Made by a program: the position numbers and the translations under genes. DNA of 64,000 nt from Sulfitobacter sp. SK011 (lineage in GTDB: Bacteria > Pseudomonadota > Alphaproteobacteria > Rhodobacterales > Rhodobacteraceae): positions 1,612,001 through 1,676,000 of the forward strand of contig NZ_CP025803.1 in NCBI RefSeq assembly GCF_003352065.1. Reading direction: 5' to 3'. This document shows positions 8,673 through 18,183 of this stretch, piece by piece. Under the pieces are notes generated by a model, which made no database searches, had not been told where the DNA came from, and was given only the letters and a program-made list of their open reading frames with translations. Position 1 is the stretch's first letter. Every line of letters starts with the position of its first letter.

Positions 8673-9649
8673 TGCGCATCGACAACCTGCAATATGCCAA
8701 CTGGTCGGAAAAGATTTTCCGCCAGTTGCGCGAGGGCAAGGTGGATGCGATTCACGTCACCATCGCCTATCATGAGACATTTCGCGAAACGGTGCTGAAC
8801 TTTGAGCAGTGGAACCGCTGGTTCGAACAATTCCCCGATCTGATCATGAAGGGCCAATGGGCCAGCGACATCGACATCGCCCGCGAAACCGGGCGCACGG
8901 CGGTGTTTTTCGGCTTTCAGAACCCGTCACCGATGGAAGACGACATCGGGCTGATCGAGATTTTGCACACGCTGGGTGCGCGCTTCATGCAGCTGACCTA
9001 CAACAACCAGTCGCTGCTGGCGACCGGGTGTTATGAGGCTGAAGACAGTGGCATCACCCGCATGGGCAAACAGGTCATCAAGGAAATGAACCGCGTCGGG
9101 CTGGTCATCGACATGAGCCATTCGGCAGATCGGTCCACCATCGAGGCGGCAGATCTGTCGCAGCGGCCCATCGCGATCACGCACGCCAATCCCTATGACT
9201 GGTCGCCCGCGCTACGCAACAAGAAGGACGATGTGATCCGCGCGGTGACGCAAAACGGCGGCATGCTGGGCTTTTCTGTCTATCCGCATCACCTGAAAGG
9301 CAAATCCGCCTGCACGCTGGAAAGCTTCTGCGAGATGATCGCGCGCACGGCTGAGAAATTCGGTGCCGAACACCTCGGTATCGGCACGGACCTCTGTCAG
9401 GATCAGCCCGACAGCATCGTCGAATGGATGCGCGTCGGGCGCTGGACCAAGGAAATCGACTATGGCGAAGGCTCCGCCTCGGCGGCGGGTTTCCCGCCAA
9501 TGCCAGACTGGTTCAACGACAACCGCGATTTCGGGAATATCGAAAACGGCTTGTTGGCCACCGGCATGAGCAAGCATGAGGTCGCCGGGATCATGGGCGG
9601 CAACTGGTACAAATTCTACGCGGAAAACTTCACACCCCATCAGAAATAG
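8672..9649 (+). CDS. M19-family 'membrane dipeptidase' homologue lacking the N-terminal HxD
   Basis: A 325-aa protein of the renal dipeptidase (M19) amidohydrolase superfamily. Visible motifs are 'GFQNPSP', 'GVGxxQLTYNN'-like 'GARFMQLTYNNQSLLATGCYE', 'LVIDMSHSADRST', 'IAITHANP' and 'LGIGTDLCQD'. Classical M19 enzymes start with a His-x-Asp zinc motif (DGHND); here that position reads 'IDNLQYANWSEK', so the first metal site is incomplete. The gene is translationally coupled (TGATG) to the dehydrogenase. From memory, a similar subfamily sits in the Pseudomonas dimethylglycine/betaine cluster, where its exact reaction is unclear. No signal peptide is visible, so it is probably cytoplasmic. Confidence 0.8.
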   Translation: MRIDNLQYANWSEKIFRQLREGKVDAIHVTIAYHETFRETVLNFEQWNRWFEQFPDLIMKGQWASDIDIARETGRTAVFFGFQNPSPMEDDIGLIEILHTLGARFMQLTYNNQSLLATGCYEAEDSGITRMGKQVIKEMNRVGLVIDMSHSADRSTIEAADLSQRPIAITHANPYDWSPALRNKKDDVIRAVTQNGGMLGFSVYPHHLKGKSACTLESFCEMIARTAEKFGAEHLGIGTDLCQDQPDSIVEWMRVGRWTKEIDYGEGSASAAGFPPMPDWFNDNRDFGNIENGLLATGMSKHEVAGIMGGNWYKFYAENFTPHQK

Positions 9650-9715
9650 CCGGTCTGGACCCGCTGCCAAAAGGGCAGGGGACAGGCAGGCACTTGGCAT
9701 TTACGGGAGGTAATA

Positions 9716-11260
9716 ATGTCAGACACGCCCATCACCGGAACCCCAGTCGGGACCGGTTTCAACAAACCGCTTTTTGCAATCTCGGGGGGCTTTATCGCGG
9801 CCTTCTGTCTTTTGGCGCTTTTCAACCTCGACGCCCTATCGGCGGCTGTCGACTGGGGCTTCAACTTTGCAGCGACTTATTTTGGCCTTTACTGGCAGAT
9901 CCTGTTGCTGGCCACATTCCTGATTGGTCTGGTGCTGTGCGTTCTGCCCGGTGGTCGCGCCATCATGGGCGGTTTGGCCGTGCCGGAATTCACCGTGTTC
10001 CAGTGGGGCTCGATGATCATGTGTACGCTGCTTGCGGGCGGCGGCGTGTTCTGGGCCGCAGGTGAGCCGATTGCGCATTTCCTGTCCTCACCACCGCTTT
10101 ATGGGGCAGAGGGGGCCACAGAGGCCGCTGTCAATCCCGCCATGGCGCAAAGTTTCATGCACTGGGGCTTTCTCGCCTGGGCCATTCTGGGCTCGCTCAG
10201 CACCGTGATGCTGATGCATTACCACTATGAAAAAGGCCTTCCGCTGGCCCCGCGCACGCTGCTCTATCCGGTCTTTGGCGACCGCGCGATCAACGGCCCG
10301 ATTGGCCTGATTGCGGATGCGGCTTCCATCATCGCGGTGGTCGCCGGAACCGTGGGGCCGATCGGCTTTCTTGGCTTGCAGGTCAGCTATGGCATGTCCG
10401 CGCTCTTCGGCTTCAGCGACGGTTTTGCAATGCAGGCAACTGTGATCGTCGGGCTGACCATCATCTACACAATCTCTGCGATGACCGGTCTTTCGCGCGG
10501 TATTCAGCTGTTGTCCAAGATCAACGTTATCCTTGCCGCAGCGCTGTTGCTGTTCATCCTGATTGCAGGGCCCACCGGGTTCATCTTTGGATCGTTCTTT
10601 TCGGGCTTTGCCACCTATCTGGGCAACTTTTTCCAGATGGCGTTGTTCCGGGGTGATGCGGCTGTGTTCGGTGCGCCGGGCTGGCTGGGCTGGTGGACCG
10701 TGTTCTTCTGGGGCTGGTTCATGGGTTATGGCCCGCTGATGGCGATGTTCATCGCGCGCATTTCGCGGGGCCGGTCCATCCGGTCGATCATCATCATGCT
10801 GTCCATCGTCGCACCCATCGTCACCAACTTCTGGTTCACCATCATCGGCGGCACGGGCATTTCGATGGAACTGGCAGAGCCGGGCACCATCTCGGCGGCC
10901 TTCGAAGGGTTCAACCTGCCTGCGGCCTTGCTGGCCATTACCACCAACCTGCCGCTTGGCTTTGTCGTCTCGGTGCTGTTTCTGATCCTGACCACGATCT
11001 TTGTGGCAACCACGGGCGACTCGATGAGTTATGTCATCGCCTCTACAATGAGCGATGGTGACATGCCGCCTGCTGCGATCCGGGTGTTCTGGGGTGTGAC
11101 CATGGGGATCATGGCGATCATCCTGATCTCTGTCGGATCGGGCGGTGTGTCCAAGCTGCAAAGCTTTATCGTGGTGACAGCGGTGCCGGTGTCACTGATC
11201 CTGCTGCCCTCGCTTTGGGACGCGCTGCGCATCACGATTGCCAAGGGCAAGCAGCTCTGA
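9716..11260 (+). CDS. BCCT-family betaine/carnitine/choline-type transporter
   Basis: A 514-aa integral membrane protein with about 12 hydrophobic segments. The BCCT signature region is seen as 'WWTVFFWGWFMGYGPLMAMF' followed by 'IARISRGRSIR', and the N-terminal 'GFIAAFCLLALFN'. The family imports quaternary or sulfonium osmolytes with Na+ or H+, or exchanges them. A strong GGGAGG site precedes the ATG. The C-terminus is short, so there is no long regulatory tail of the BetP type, which suggests catabolic uptake rather than osmotic gating (inference). It is embedded in the unit with dehydrogenase and M19 genes. Confidence 0.9.
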   Translation: MSDTPITGTPVGTGFNKPLFAISGGFIAAFCLLALFNLDALSAAVDWGFNFAATYFGLYWQILLLATFLIGLVLCVLPGGRAIMGGLAVPEFTVFQWGSMIMCTLLAGGGVFWAAGEPIAHFLSSPPLYGAEGATEAAVNPAMAQSFMHWGFLAWAILGSLSTVMLMHYHYEKGLPLAPRTLLYPVFGDRAINGPIGLIADAASIIAVVAGTVGPIGFLGLQVSYGMSALFGFSDGFAMQATVIVGLTIIYTISAMTGLSRGIQLLSKINVILAAALLLFILIAGPTGFIFGSFFSGFATYLGNFFQMALFRGDAAVFGAPGWLGWWTVFFWGWFMGYGPLMAMFIARISRGRSIRSIIIMLSIVAPIVTNFWFTIIGGTGISMELAEPGTISAAFEGFNLPAALLAITTNLPLGFVVSVLFLILTTIFVATTGDSMSYVIASTMSDGDMPPAAIRVFWGVTMGIMAIILISVGSGGVSKLQSFIVVTAVPVSLILLPSLWDALRITIAKGKQL

Positions 11261-11330
11261 TGTTACCCTTGTCCGGGCGGCCCCTGCCGCCCGGACATTC
11301 CACTTTGCTTTGAAACCAGATGAGGATGCC

Positions 11331-13022
11331 ATGTCTGCCATAGAACTCCGCGATCCAAATCTCGTGATGCGCCTTGCCCGGTTGGGCAGTTTTCATCAGT
11401 CGCGCCTGTCCTTCATGCGCGTCTTGACCCGCCGACTTGCCAGCGAAGGCTGGCGGTTTGAACAGACCGCCTTTGACGTGGATGACATCGGCGTCGGCCA
11501 CGCGGTCTATACCGCCCACGGGCCGGATCACAGTTATTCTCTCGTGGCTTTCGCCCACGATCTGCCGCCCGAAAGCCGCTCTGACCGGGTCATTGCCGAG
11601 GCATGGGATGCGACATTCACGCTCTTTGATGGGGTGCCGACGGATGCCGATATCGCGCGCCTGTCGCAAAATATTCCGCTCCAGGAGGCGGGCCGCGTCA
11701 CCAGCCGCGAACTGTCTGTGTCGCGGGCAAACCGGTCCGTGCGGCTGTGGGAACATGTGGTCTCGCAACTGGCCGCTGGTCAGCAGCCCGACACGGATCA
11801 GATCGAGGCCGTAGGGTATCTGATGCGCACCACGGCGGTCTATGGGTCGGGCAAGCTGGGTGCCGCTGACCGCGAAATGCTCGCCGACCGGCCCGAGTTT
11901 CAGTCCCCGTTTCAGGTTGAGATGCTGTCGGTTTTCCTGACCCGCTGGTTCGTACGCGATCTGGTGCAGCATATGGCCGATACCCGCGCCGCCGCCGCCG
12001 GACAAACCGCAGCCGCACTTGATCCGGGCATCGCAAGGTCCCTTGGCATCGGTAATTCAACAGGTCTGGGCATGGCACCATTTCTGCTCAACCATCCTTT
12101 GTTGTTCAACAACTGGATCACCGCCCGCGAAGAGGCGATCCGACTGGTGCGCGACATCGAAACGGCGACCCCGGCTGAGGTGACGCTGTTTCGCGAACTG
12201 GTGCAACGCAGTCAGACGACCATCGCCGCATGGCGGTCAGATCATCCTGCGCAAGTGAAAAAGCTTGCCGATCTGCGTGCTGATCTTGCCAGCATTACGA
12301 CCTATCTGGACGGGTTCTCCTTTTCGGACAGCCACCCATGGGACCGGCTCTTTCAATGGGCTGTCGCCAACCTGACCTCTGAAGGGCAGGAATGGCTGGC
12401 CTCCCTGATGCTTGAACCTTACGGCGCGAAGGTGGATCACCTTGCTGCCCGCATGGCCGCTGATACAAACGCCAATTTCCGGATTTCAGGCGGGATGACT
12501 GTTGGTGCGATGCGCAAGCAGATTGCCGACATTTATGGCTGGGCGCTGGATACCGACTGGAAAATGCCTGCGAACAAGGCGCGCGCCTGGTATGTGTCCG
12601 AGGAAAAGCTGGAGCCGCGCCTTGGCGAACGCTTTGAAGAGCCGATTGAGGAATACGAACAACCGCTGGCCCCCGGTCGGGATGCGGCGGCCCTGTTCGA
12701 GGCGCTGACCCATTGGCCCGATGACGTGCAGATCGCTGAATTCCTGCTGCGCCATCCCCGCCATCGTCATACGGTGCGCCGGGTTCAGATCGTGGGCCGC
12801 GCGCCCTATGCTGAAATTCGCGACAACACGATCAGCAGCACCATCCTGCCGATTGACATGCTGCGCTGCAAATTGTCGTTCTTTGGGGCCACGCAGTTTG
12901 ACCCACGGTCTGACCGCTGGGTGCGTATCTGCCTCTATGGCAATGCGCCCTATCCGGACGAACTGAGCCCGGACAACGCCGATTTCTGGATTTATCCCGA
13001 CGTGACGGAGGCCAGCACATGA
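11331..13022 (+). CDS. Uncharacterised 563-aa cytoplasmic protein
   Basis: I recognise no named domain. There is no signal peptide or membrane segment. The protein is Arg/Asp/Trp rich with mostly helical composition. Distinctive stretches are an N-terminal 'MRLARLGSFHQSRLSFMR', a central glycine-rich 'SLGIGNSTGLGMAPFLLNHP' (~residues 240-260), and a C-terminal beta-rich segment 'IQIVGRAPYAEIRDN'-like near residue 490. The start at 11331 follows GAGGATGCC; the frame is open from 11238 but that part overlaps the transporter gene. It overlaps the DUF3726 gene by 4 bp (ATGA), so the two are probably made together and may interact. Confidence 0.75.
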   Translation: MSAIELRDPNLVMRLARLGSFHQSRLSFMRVLTRRLASEGWRFEQTAFDVDDIGVGHAVYTAHGPDHSYSLVAFAHDLPPESRSDRVIAEAWDATFTLFDGVPTDADIARLSQNIPLQEAGRVTSRELSVSRANRSVRLWEHVVSQLAAGQQPDTDQIEAVGYLMRTTAVYGSGKLGAADREMLADRPEFQSPFQVEMLSVFLTRWFVRDLVQHMADTRAAAAGQTAAALDPGIARSLGIGNSTGLGMAPFLLNHPLLFNNWITAREEAIRLVRDIETATPAEVTLFRELVQRSQTTIAAWRSDHPAQVKKLADLRADLASITTYLDGFSFSDSHPWDRLFQWAVANLTSEGQEWLASLMLEPYGAKVDHLAARMAADTNANFRISGGMTVGAMRKQIADIYGWALDTDWKMPANKARAWYVSEEKLEPRLGERFEEPIEEYEQPLAPGRDAAALFEALTHWPDDVQIAEFLLRHPRHRHTVRRVQIVGRAPYAEIRDNTISSTILPIDMLRCKLSFFGATQFDPRSDRWVRICLYGNAPYPDELSPDNADFWIYPDVTEAST

Positions 13023-13663
13023 CCTATTCGCTGAACGAGATTGAGGCGCTGAGCAAGCGCGCGGCGCGTGGATCGGGGTTGTCTTGGGGATTGGCCGAGG
13101 AAGCGGCGAAAGGTACGCGGTGGCTTGCCTCCTTTGACCTGCCGGGGCCGCAATTGCTGGCCAACCTGCTGGAACTCAACGACCGCCGCGCCGAAATTGA
13201 CGTTTCGCCAGTGTCACTTGAAGGCGTCTGGAAGGCACCGGCGGGCCGCATGAGCCCGCTGATCTCGGGCGCGTCGCTCAGTGATTGCGCCGGGCGTCTG
13301 CTGGCGTTGGGGCAAATCCAATTGCAAAGTGTCAGCTATCCCTTGCTGGTTGTGCCGTTCCTTGGCGGTGCGGCGCTGCGTCTGAAAACCCCGGTTTCGG
13401 TGGCCTGGGATGGCGTGCGGCTGACAACAGACGGCCATCAGCTTTGTACCGAAGGGGAGGACGGGCTGTCTGCGGATCACACGCCCCTGATGACCGTTTC
13501 GGCACCCGCTGTCATGGATGGCCCAAAAGAGCCAGTGATCAGGGCACAGGTATCGTCCGAATGCTGGGCGACACTCAGCCGATTTGCGCACCGGACATTT
13601 GCACCCGCAACTGACGAAAGCCGCGCGCGGGGCGCTGGTGCGGGCCTGACCGACAACGATTGA
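13019..13663 (+). CDS. DUF3726-type protein of unknown function
   Basis: A 214-aa soluble protein. The N-terminal pattern 'SLNEIEALSKRAARGSGLSWGLAEEAAKGTRWLA' is what I associate with DUF3726. The rest has short beta-rich segments and no catalytic motif I can name. It is the last gene of the aldehyde dehydrogenase-M19-BCCT unit, sharing an ATGA overlap with the 563-aa gene. Coupling suggests a two-protein module; the role is unknown. It is followed by a small hairpin and a convergent regulator gene. Confidence 0.7.
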   Translation: MTYSLNEIEALSKRAARGSGLSWGLAEEAAKGTRWLASFDLPGPQLLANLLELNDRRAEIDVSPVSLEGVWKAPAGRMSPLISGASLSDCAGRLLALGQIQLQSVSYPLLVVPFLGGAALRLKTPVSVAWDGVRLTTDGHQLCTEGEDGLSADHTPLMTVSAPAVMDGPKEPVIRAQVSSECWATLSRFAHRTFAPATDESRARGAGAGLTDND

Positions 13664-13670
13664 TGCGGGT

Positions 13671-13686
13671 CACCCCTTGCAGGGTG
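13671..13686. terminator. Small hairpin between convergent genes
   Basis: CACCC-cttgca-GGGTG (5-bp stem) lies in the 31-bp gap between the DUF3726 gene and the convergent XRE gene. It is a weak terminator candidate without a T-run. Confidence 0.3.
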
Positions 13687-13694
13687 CCTTGCGC

Positions 13695-14477
13695 CTATTC
13701 CTCTCCAGCCATTCCCGTTTTCTCGAGCAGGAAGTTACGGATGGTCGGGTCGATAGACGCGTGGTTGACCGGATAGATGCCGCATTTTTCCAGTGCGCTG
13801 CGCAGAGATACACGGCTCTCAATCTTTTTCCAGATGGCCCGGGAGGAATAGGGCATGCGCCGCGGGCGCCATGCGAGGCCCAGGGTCATACCACGCAAAT
13901 AGGTTCTTTGCTGGCGGTGTGCCGGATAAAGCACCGTCTCGGTGATCGACCCTTCCTGTTCACTTTCAAATTCGACCACAAAGATGCGGCTGCCATGGAA
14001 GCTGCAGCGACCATCATAACGTGTGCGTTGCAGACGTTCCTGTGACGGTCCCCGTCCGCGTTCAATCGTCCGCGTGTTCATCTGGCCGTTCTCTTCGTCG
14101 ATGAAGGTTGCACCAATCATGATATGATCAGGCCAGGACGGTGTCAGAAAGTGGATATGATAGGCACCGGCATAGTGCCTGAGCCGTGCCAAATCGCCGG
14201 GGAAGGCATTTGCAAAGGGGTCCTTGTGCACCGATGGGCGGTTCCGGTTCAGATGCCCCCGTGCAGCAACAAATGTCGCGTTGTCGGAAAGAAGCAGATG
14301 TTCCATGACATCAAAATAGAGCGCGATCCGCCGCAGATTATGCGCTGATGGCATGCCCGCCCCGCTGAGATAACGGTTGAACTGCTGCGGGTTGATCCCG
14401 ATTTCCCGGCAGATTTGCGCGGTCGAAACCCGCTCTGCACATATGTGCCTCAGATTTTTTGCGAAATTTTCATTCAT
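13695..14477 (-). CDS. XRE-type helix-turn-helix regulator with large C-terminal domain
   Basis: A 260-aa protein. Residues ~5-60 form a Cro/CI-type HTH ('RVSTAQICREIGINPQQFNRYLSG', 'HNLRRIALYFDV'). The remaining ~190 residues are an effector-like domain I cannot name, starting near 'ARLRHYAGAYHIHFLTPSWP' and containing 'GRGPSQERLQRTRYDGRCSF'. It is divergent from the CocE-type hydrolase gene at 14601 across a 123-bp spacer, so it probably regulates the hydrolase-ABC importer-amidohydrolase operon. The inducer is unknown. Confidence 0.8.
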   Translation of the reverse strand: MNENFAKNLRHICAERVSTAQICREIGINPQQFNRYLSGAGMPSAHNLRRIALYFDVMEHLLLSDNATFVAARGHLNRNRPSVHKDPFANAFPGDLARLRHYAGAYHIHFLTPSWPDHIMIGATFIDEENGQMNTRTIERGRGPSQERLQRTRYDGRCSFHGSRIFVVEFESEQEGSITETVLYPAHRQQRTYLRGMTLGLAWRPRRMPYSSRAIWKKIESRVSLRSALEKCGIYPVNHASIDPTIRNFLLEKTGMAGEE

Positions 14478-14600
14478 GGGTCAAATCCATAAGCAACTAT
14501 ATGCAATACTGCTAACACTTGCTTAGTCTAGCGTAAACTCGCGTGATTGTAAGAAACACGTGCCTGCATTCTTCTCACTGAGCATTCATGGGGGAAGCAA

Positions 14601-16580
14601 ATGCAGCGAATCGCAGTGACCGACAATTTCTGGATCGATCTGCCCGATGGGCGGCGTCTGGCGGCGCATATGTGGATGCCGCAGGGCAAAGGGCCGTTTC
14701 CCTGTATTCTTGAATACCTCCCCTATCGCAAGGGCGACGGCACGGCTGCGCGCGATGCAACGACCCATGCCGTCTTTGCCGAAGCCGGCTATGCCTGCCT
14801 ACGCGTCGACATTGCCGGGACCGGCGATTCTGATGGGCTTTTTGACGACGAATATTCCGAGCAGGAGTTGCGCGATGGGGAAGCGGTGCTTGCCTGGATC
14901 GCGGCACAGGACTGGTCCGATGGCAAGGTCGGGATGATCGGCATTTCATGGGGCGGCTTCAACGGGCTGCAACTGGCCCATCGTCAGCCTCAAGCGCTGA
15001 AGGCTGTCGTCTCGATTGCCTCGACCACCGATCGCTATGCCGATGACATCCACTTCATGGGCGGCTGCCTGCTAAGCGATAATGCCGGCTGGGCGGGAAC
15101 GATGTTTGCCTATCAGTCGCGCCCACCAGACCCGGCCAACCGACCTGACTGGCGTGCGGACTGGATCGAACGGATGGAGAAGCTGCCATTCATGGCTGCC
15201 GACTGGCTGGCCCATCCGACCCGCGACGGATTCTGGAAACATGGGTCTGTCTGCGAGGATTACAGCCGCATTCAGGTGCCTGTTCTGGCGGTCACCGGCT
15301 GGGCGGATGCCTATGTCAACGCGCCTGCGCAACTGGTCGAGAACATGAAAGCCCCCGCCAAGGCATTGCTTGGCCCGTGGGAGCATCGCTATGCCCATCT
15401 GTCCAAGCTGGGCGCTGCGGATATGCATTCAGAGGTGACCGGCTGGTTCGACCGCTGGCTGAAGGGCGAACAGAACGGGGCCGAAGACCTGCCCGATTAC
15501 CGCGCCTTCATGCAAGAGCATTTCGACCCCACGGCCACCAATAAACCCCGCAAGGGCCGCTGGATCGCGGAAGCAAGCTGGCCATCGCCGAATGTCAGAA
15601 TGCGGCGGGTGTATCCGGGCGCAGGCATGTTGGCCGATCAGCCGACCACGGGCGAGATGACTGTGGCGACCGCGCTCAGCGTCGGAAAGGCCAGCGGATA
15701 CTTCTGCCCCGGGATGCGCATCGACAATGAATTGGCAGGCGACCAGCAGGACGACGATGCGGCATCGGTCTGTTTTGATCTGCCGCTGGAGGCACCGCTG
15801 GAACTGATGGGGCGGGCAGAGCTTGCGCTTTCCTTTACCGTGGACCAGCCCGTCGCACAGATTGTTGCGCGCCTGTGTGATGTGTCGCCCGATGGCGTGT
15901 CCCAGCGGATCACCTACAGGCCCTTCAATCTAACCCATCATGACAGCCACGAAACCCCGCAGGCCCTGATCCCGGGGCAACGCTACACCGCCCGGTTTGC
16001 CCTGAACGCTTGCGCGCATCACCTGCGGGCAGGTCATCGGTTGCGGCTGGCACTGTCCAGCAGCTATTGGCCGATCGTCTGGCCATCACCGAAACCCGCC
16101 CGGATCACGCTTGATCTGGCGGATTGCGCGCTGGATCTGCCGGTGCGGTCCGTGGCATCCGAGATCGCAACAGCGGCCCCCGGCGCGCCCCGCGCCTTTC
16201 CGACAATTGAGGCCGATACTTTGCGCGCGCCCTCATCGCGGGCGGCAACAACCACGGACCCGGGCGGCCAGATCATTCAGGAAAGCTTTGACGATTTCGG
16301 CGCAACACGCCTTGCGAGAAATGGGCTGGAGGCGGGCAGTCAGGTCAGCACCCGGTACACCATTCATCCCGATGACGGGGCCAGCGCGCGGTTCGACGCG
16401 CACTGGGTTTTCACCTACAGGCGCGGCGACTGGGAAGTTGAGATCAACACCGAAAATACAATGACCTGCGATGCAGAAAATTTCTACCTGCACCGCAATC
16501 TGCGCGCTGTTGAAGGCGCAACCAAAACCGAAGTCCTGACAAAAGAATGGTCGCAGACCATCCCACGCGGGCTTCTTTGA
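14601..16580 (+). CDS. CocE/NonD-family (S15-like) hydrolase
   Basis: A 659-aa protein: an alpha/beta-hydrolase at residues ~10-320 and the X-Pro dipeptidyl-peptidase C-terminal jelly-roll from ~330. The nucleophile is Ser116 in 'GMIGISWGGFNG'. The acid is probably the Asp of 'VTGWADAYV' and the His lies in 'GPWEHRYAH'. The family cleaves acyl esters or amides and proline-type peptides. No signal peptide is visible, so it should be cytoplasmic. It is the first gene of an operon with a peptide-type ABC importer, so it likely acts on the imported compound. Confidence 0.88.
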   Translation: MQRIAVTDNFWIDLPDGRRLAAHMWMPQGKGPFPCILEYLPYRKGDGTAARDATTHAVFAEAGYACLRVDIAGTGDSDGLFDDEYSEQELRDGEAVLAWIAAQDWSDGKVGMIGISWGGFNGLQLAHRQPQALKAVVSIASTTDRYADDIHFMGGCLLSDNAGWAGTMFAYQSRPPDPANRPDWRADWIERMEKLPFMAADWLAHPTRDGFWKHGSVCEDYSRIQVPVLAVTGWADAYVNAPAQLVENMKAPAKALLGPWEHRYAHLSKLGAADMHSEVTGWFDRWLKGEQNGAEDLPDYRAFMQEHFDPTATNKPRKGRWIAEASWPSPNVRMRRVYPGAGMLADQPTTGEMTVATALSVGKASGYFCPGMRIDNELAGDQQDDDAASVCFDLPLEAPLELMGRAELALSFTVDQPVAQIVARLCDVSPDGVSQRITYRPFNLTHHDSHETPQALIPGQRYTARFALNACAHHLRAGHRLRLALSSSYWPIVWPSPKPARITLDLADCALDLPVRSVASEIATAAPGAPRAFPTIEADTLRAPSSRAATTTDPGGQIIQESFDDFGATRLARNGLEAGSQVSTRYTIHPDDGASARFDAHWVFTYRRGDWEVEINTENTMTCDAENFYLHRNLRAVEGATKTEVLTKEWSQTIPRGLL

Positions 16581-16602
16581 ACCACCAACAAGGAGAATTG
16601 AT

Positions 16603-18165
16603 ATGAAAATCGAATGGAAGAAGGCCGCTGTTGGCCGCAGGAATTTCCTGAAAGGGGCGACGGCGCTGGGTGCCGCATCATTGCTGCCGATGGGATTTGC
16701 ATCGCGAGCGATGGCGCAGGCCGATGGCGTGCTGCGGGTGCGGTCCTATGGCGACCTGAGCACAATGGACCCCGCGCACAGCGTTGGGGTGGTGGATGAA
16801 AACATCCATGCCTCTGTCTACAACAAGCTGATCCAGTATACGCCGGGCACTGAATGGGGCTGGCAGATGGATGCGGCGGCGATGATCGAACAGGCCGATC
16901 CGACCCACATCAAATTCGCCCTTCGTGATGATATCGGGTTTACCAACGGACACGGCGCGATGACGGCAGAGGACGTCAAATATTCGTTCGAGCGGATCAT
17001 TGCGGACGCCACTGAATCCCCCAACAAACCGGACATGGGCCCGCTAAGCCATGTTGAGGTTACAGGCGAACGCGAAGGCACAATCGTGCTGAACGATCCC
17101 TTTGCACCAATCTGGACCATCGCGCTGCCGTACATCACCGGCAACATCGTGTCCAAGGCCGCGACAGAGGCTGCGGGCGGGCGCATCGGTACCGACCCGG
17201 TAGCGGAATCCGGCCCTTACCTGCGCGACAGCTGGAGCGCCAAGGAAAAGACCGTGCTGAAGCGCAACCCAGACTGGAAGGGCGACGCACCGGCGTGGGA
17301 TACCATCGAAATTCTGCCGATTGACGATGAAAACACCGCCGAGATCGCCTTTGATGCGGGCGAGTTGGACCTGACCCGCGTCTCGCTGGGTTCGGTCGAA
17401 CGGTACCGTGCAGGCGTGCCGAATGGCGGATCACTGATCGAGAATCCGTCGCTCTATTACGTCTGGTTGGGGATGAACCTTGATCATCCCAAATTGCAGA
17501 ACATCAAGCTGCGGCAGGCGATTCAGCACGCCATCGACGTGCCGTCGATCCTGCAAGCGGCCTATTTCGGTGCAGTGGCCCCGTCGACCGGCATCATCGC
17601 CCCTGGCCTGATCGGGCATCGCCCGACCGAAATGGTCGCCCCCGAGGCGGATTTTGCCAAGGCGGCGGAATTGCTGGCGGAATCTGGTGAAACCAATGTG
17701 ACGCTTGCGCTTGACGTGCTGAACAAGACCGAATTCACCACCACCGCACAGATCATTCAGGCCACGCTGTCGCAGATTGGCATCACGGTTGAGATTAACC
17801 TGCTGGAATCCGGTGCCTTCTGGGCCAGCGGTGACAACCCTGATCTGCAACTGGTGCTCAACCGCTTTTCGATGGCCCCTGATCCGTCCTATGCGACAGC
17901 ATGGTTCACCACTGAACAGGCGGGCATCTGGAACTGGGAACGTTTCCGCAACCCGGAATTCGATGCGCTGCACGCCGCTGCAAGCGCTGAATCTGATGTG
18001 GCCAAGCGCGACGAGATGTATCGCCGTGCGCAGGACATGATGGAAGAAAGTGGTGCGTACCGCTTTATCACCCACGAGGCGACGCCGGTGGTGCATACCT
18101 CGCGCATCACGCCAGCACTGCGCCCTGATGGGCTGCCTTTGCTGCGCTATTTCGGCAAAGCATAA
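16603..18165 (+). CDS. ABC transporter substrate-binding protein (SBP family 5, Dpp/Opp type)
   Basis: A 520-aa periplasmic binding protein. It has a Tat-type leader: 'GRRNFLKGATALGAASLLPM' with the twin Arg at residues 12-13 and a probable cleavage after AMA at ~38. Family 5 features include 'YGDLSTMDPAHS', 'DDIGFTNGHGAMTAEDVKYSFERI', and 'LRQAIQHAIDVPSI'. The ligand is probably a peptide, opine or amide. AAGGAG precedes the ATG. Two permeases and two ATPases follow in order, making a complete importer. Confidence 0.92.
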   Translation: MKIEWKKAAVGRRNFLKGATALGAASLLPMGFASRAMAQADGVLRVRSYGDLSTMDPAHSVGVVDENIHASVYNKLIQYTPGTEWGWQMDAAAMIEQADPTHIKFALRDDIGFTNGHGAMTAEDVKYSFERIIADATESPNKPDMGPLSHVEVTGEREGTIVLNDPFAPIWTIALPYITGNIVSKAATEAAGGRIGTDPVAESGPYLRDSWSAKEKTVLKRNPDWKGDAPAWDTIEILPIDDENTAEIAFDAGELDLTRVSLGSVERYRAGVPNGGSLIENPSLYYVWLGMNLDHPKLQNIKLRQAIQHAIDVPSILQAAYFGAVAPSTGIIAPGLIGHRPTEMVAPEADFAKAAELLAESGETNVTLALDVLNKTEFTTTAQIIQATLSQIGITVEINLLESGAFWASGDNPDLQLVLNRFSMAPDPSYATAWFTTEQAGIWNWERFRNPEFDALHAAASAESDVAKRDEMYRRAQDMMEESGAYRFITHEATPVVHTSRITPALRPDGLPLLRYFGKA

Positions 18166-18183
18166 TCAAAAAGGAGCGTCGCA

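Noticed and set aside
10088-11161. 357-aa minus-strand frame inside the BCCT gene
   Set aside because: His/Arg/Gln/Asp-rich composition typical of antisense to a membrane protein; the BCCT frame is unmistakable.
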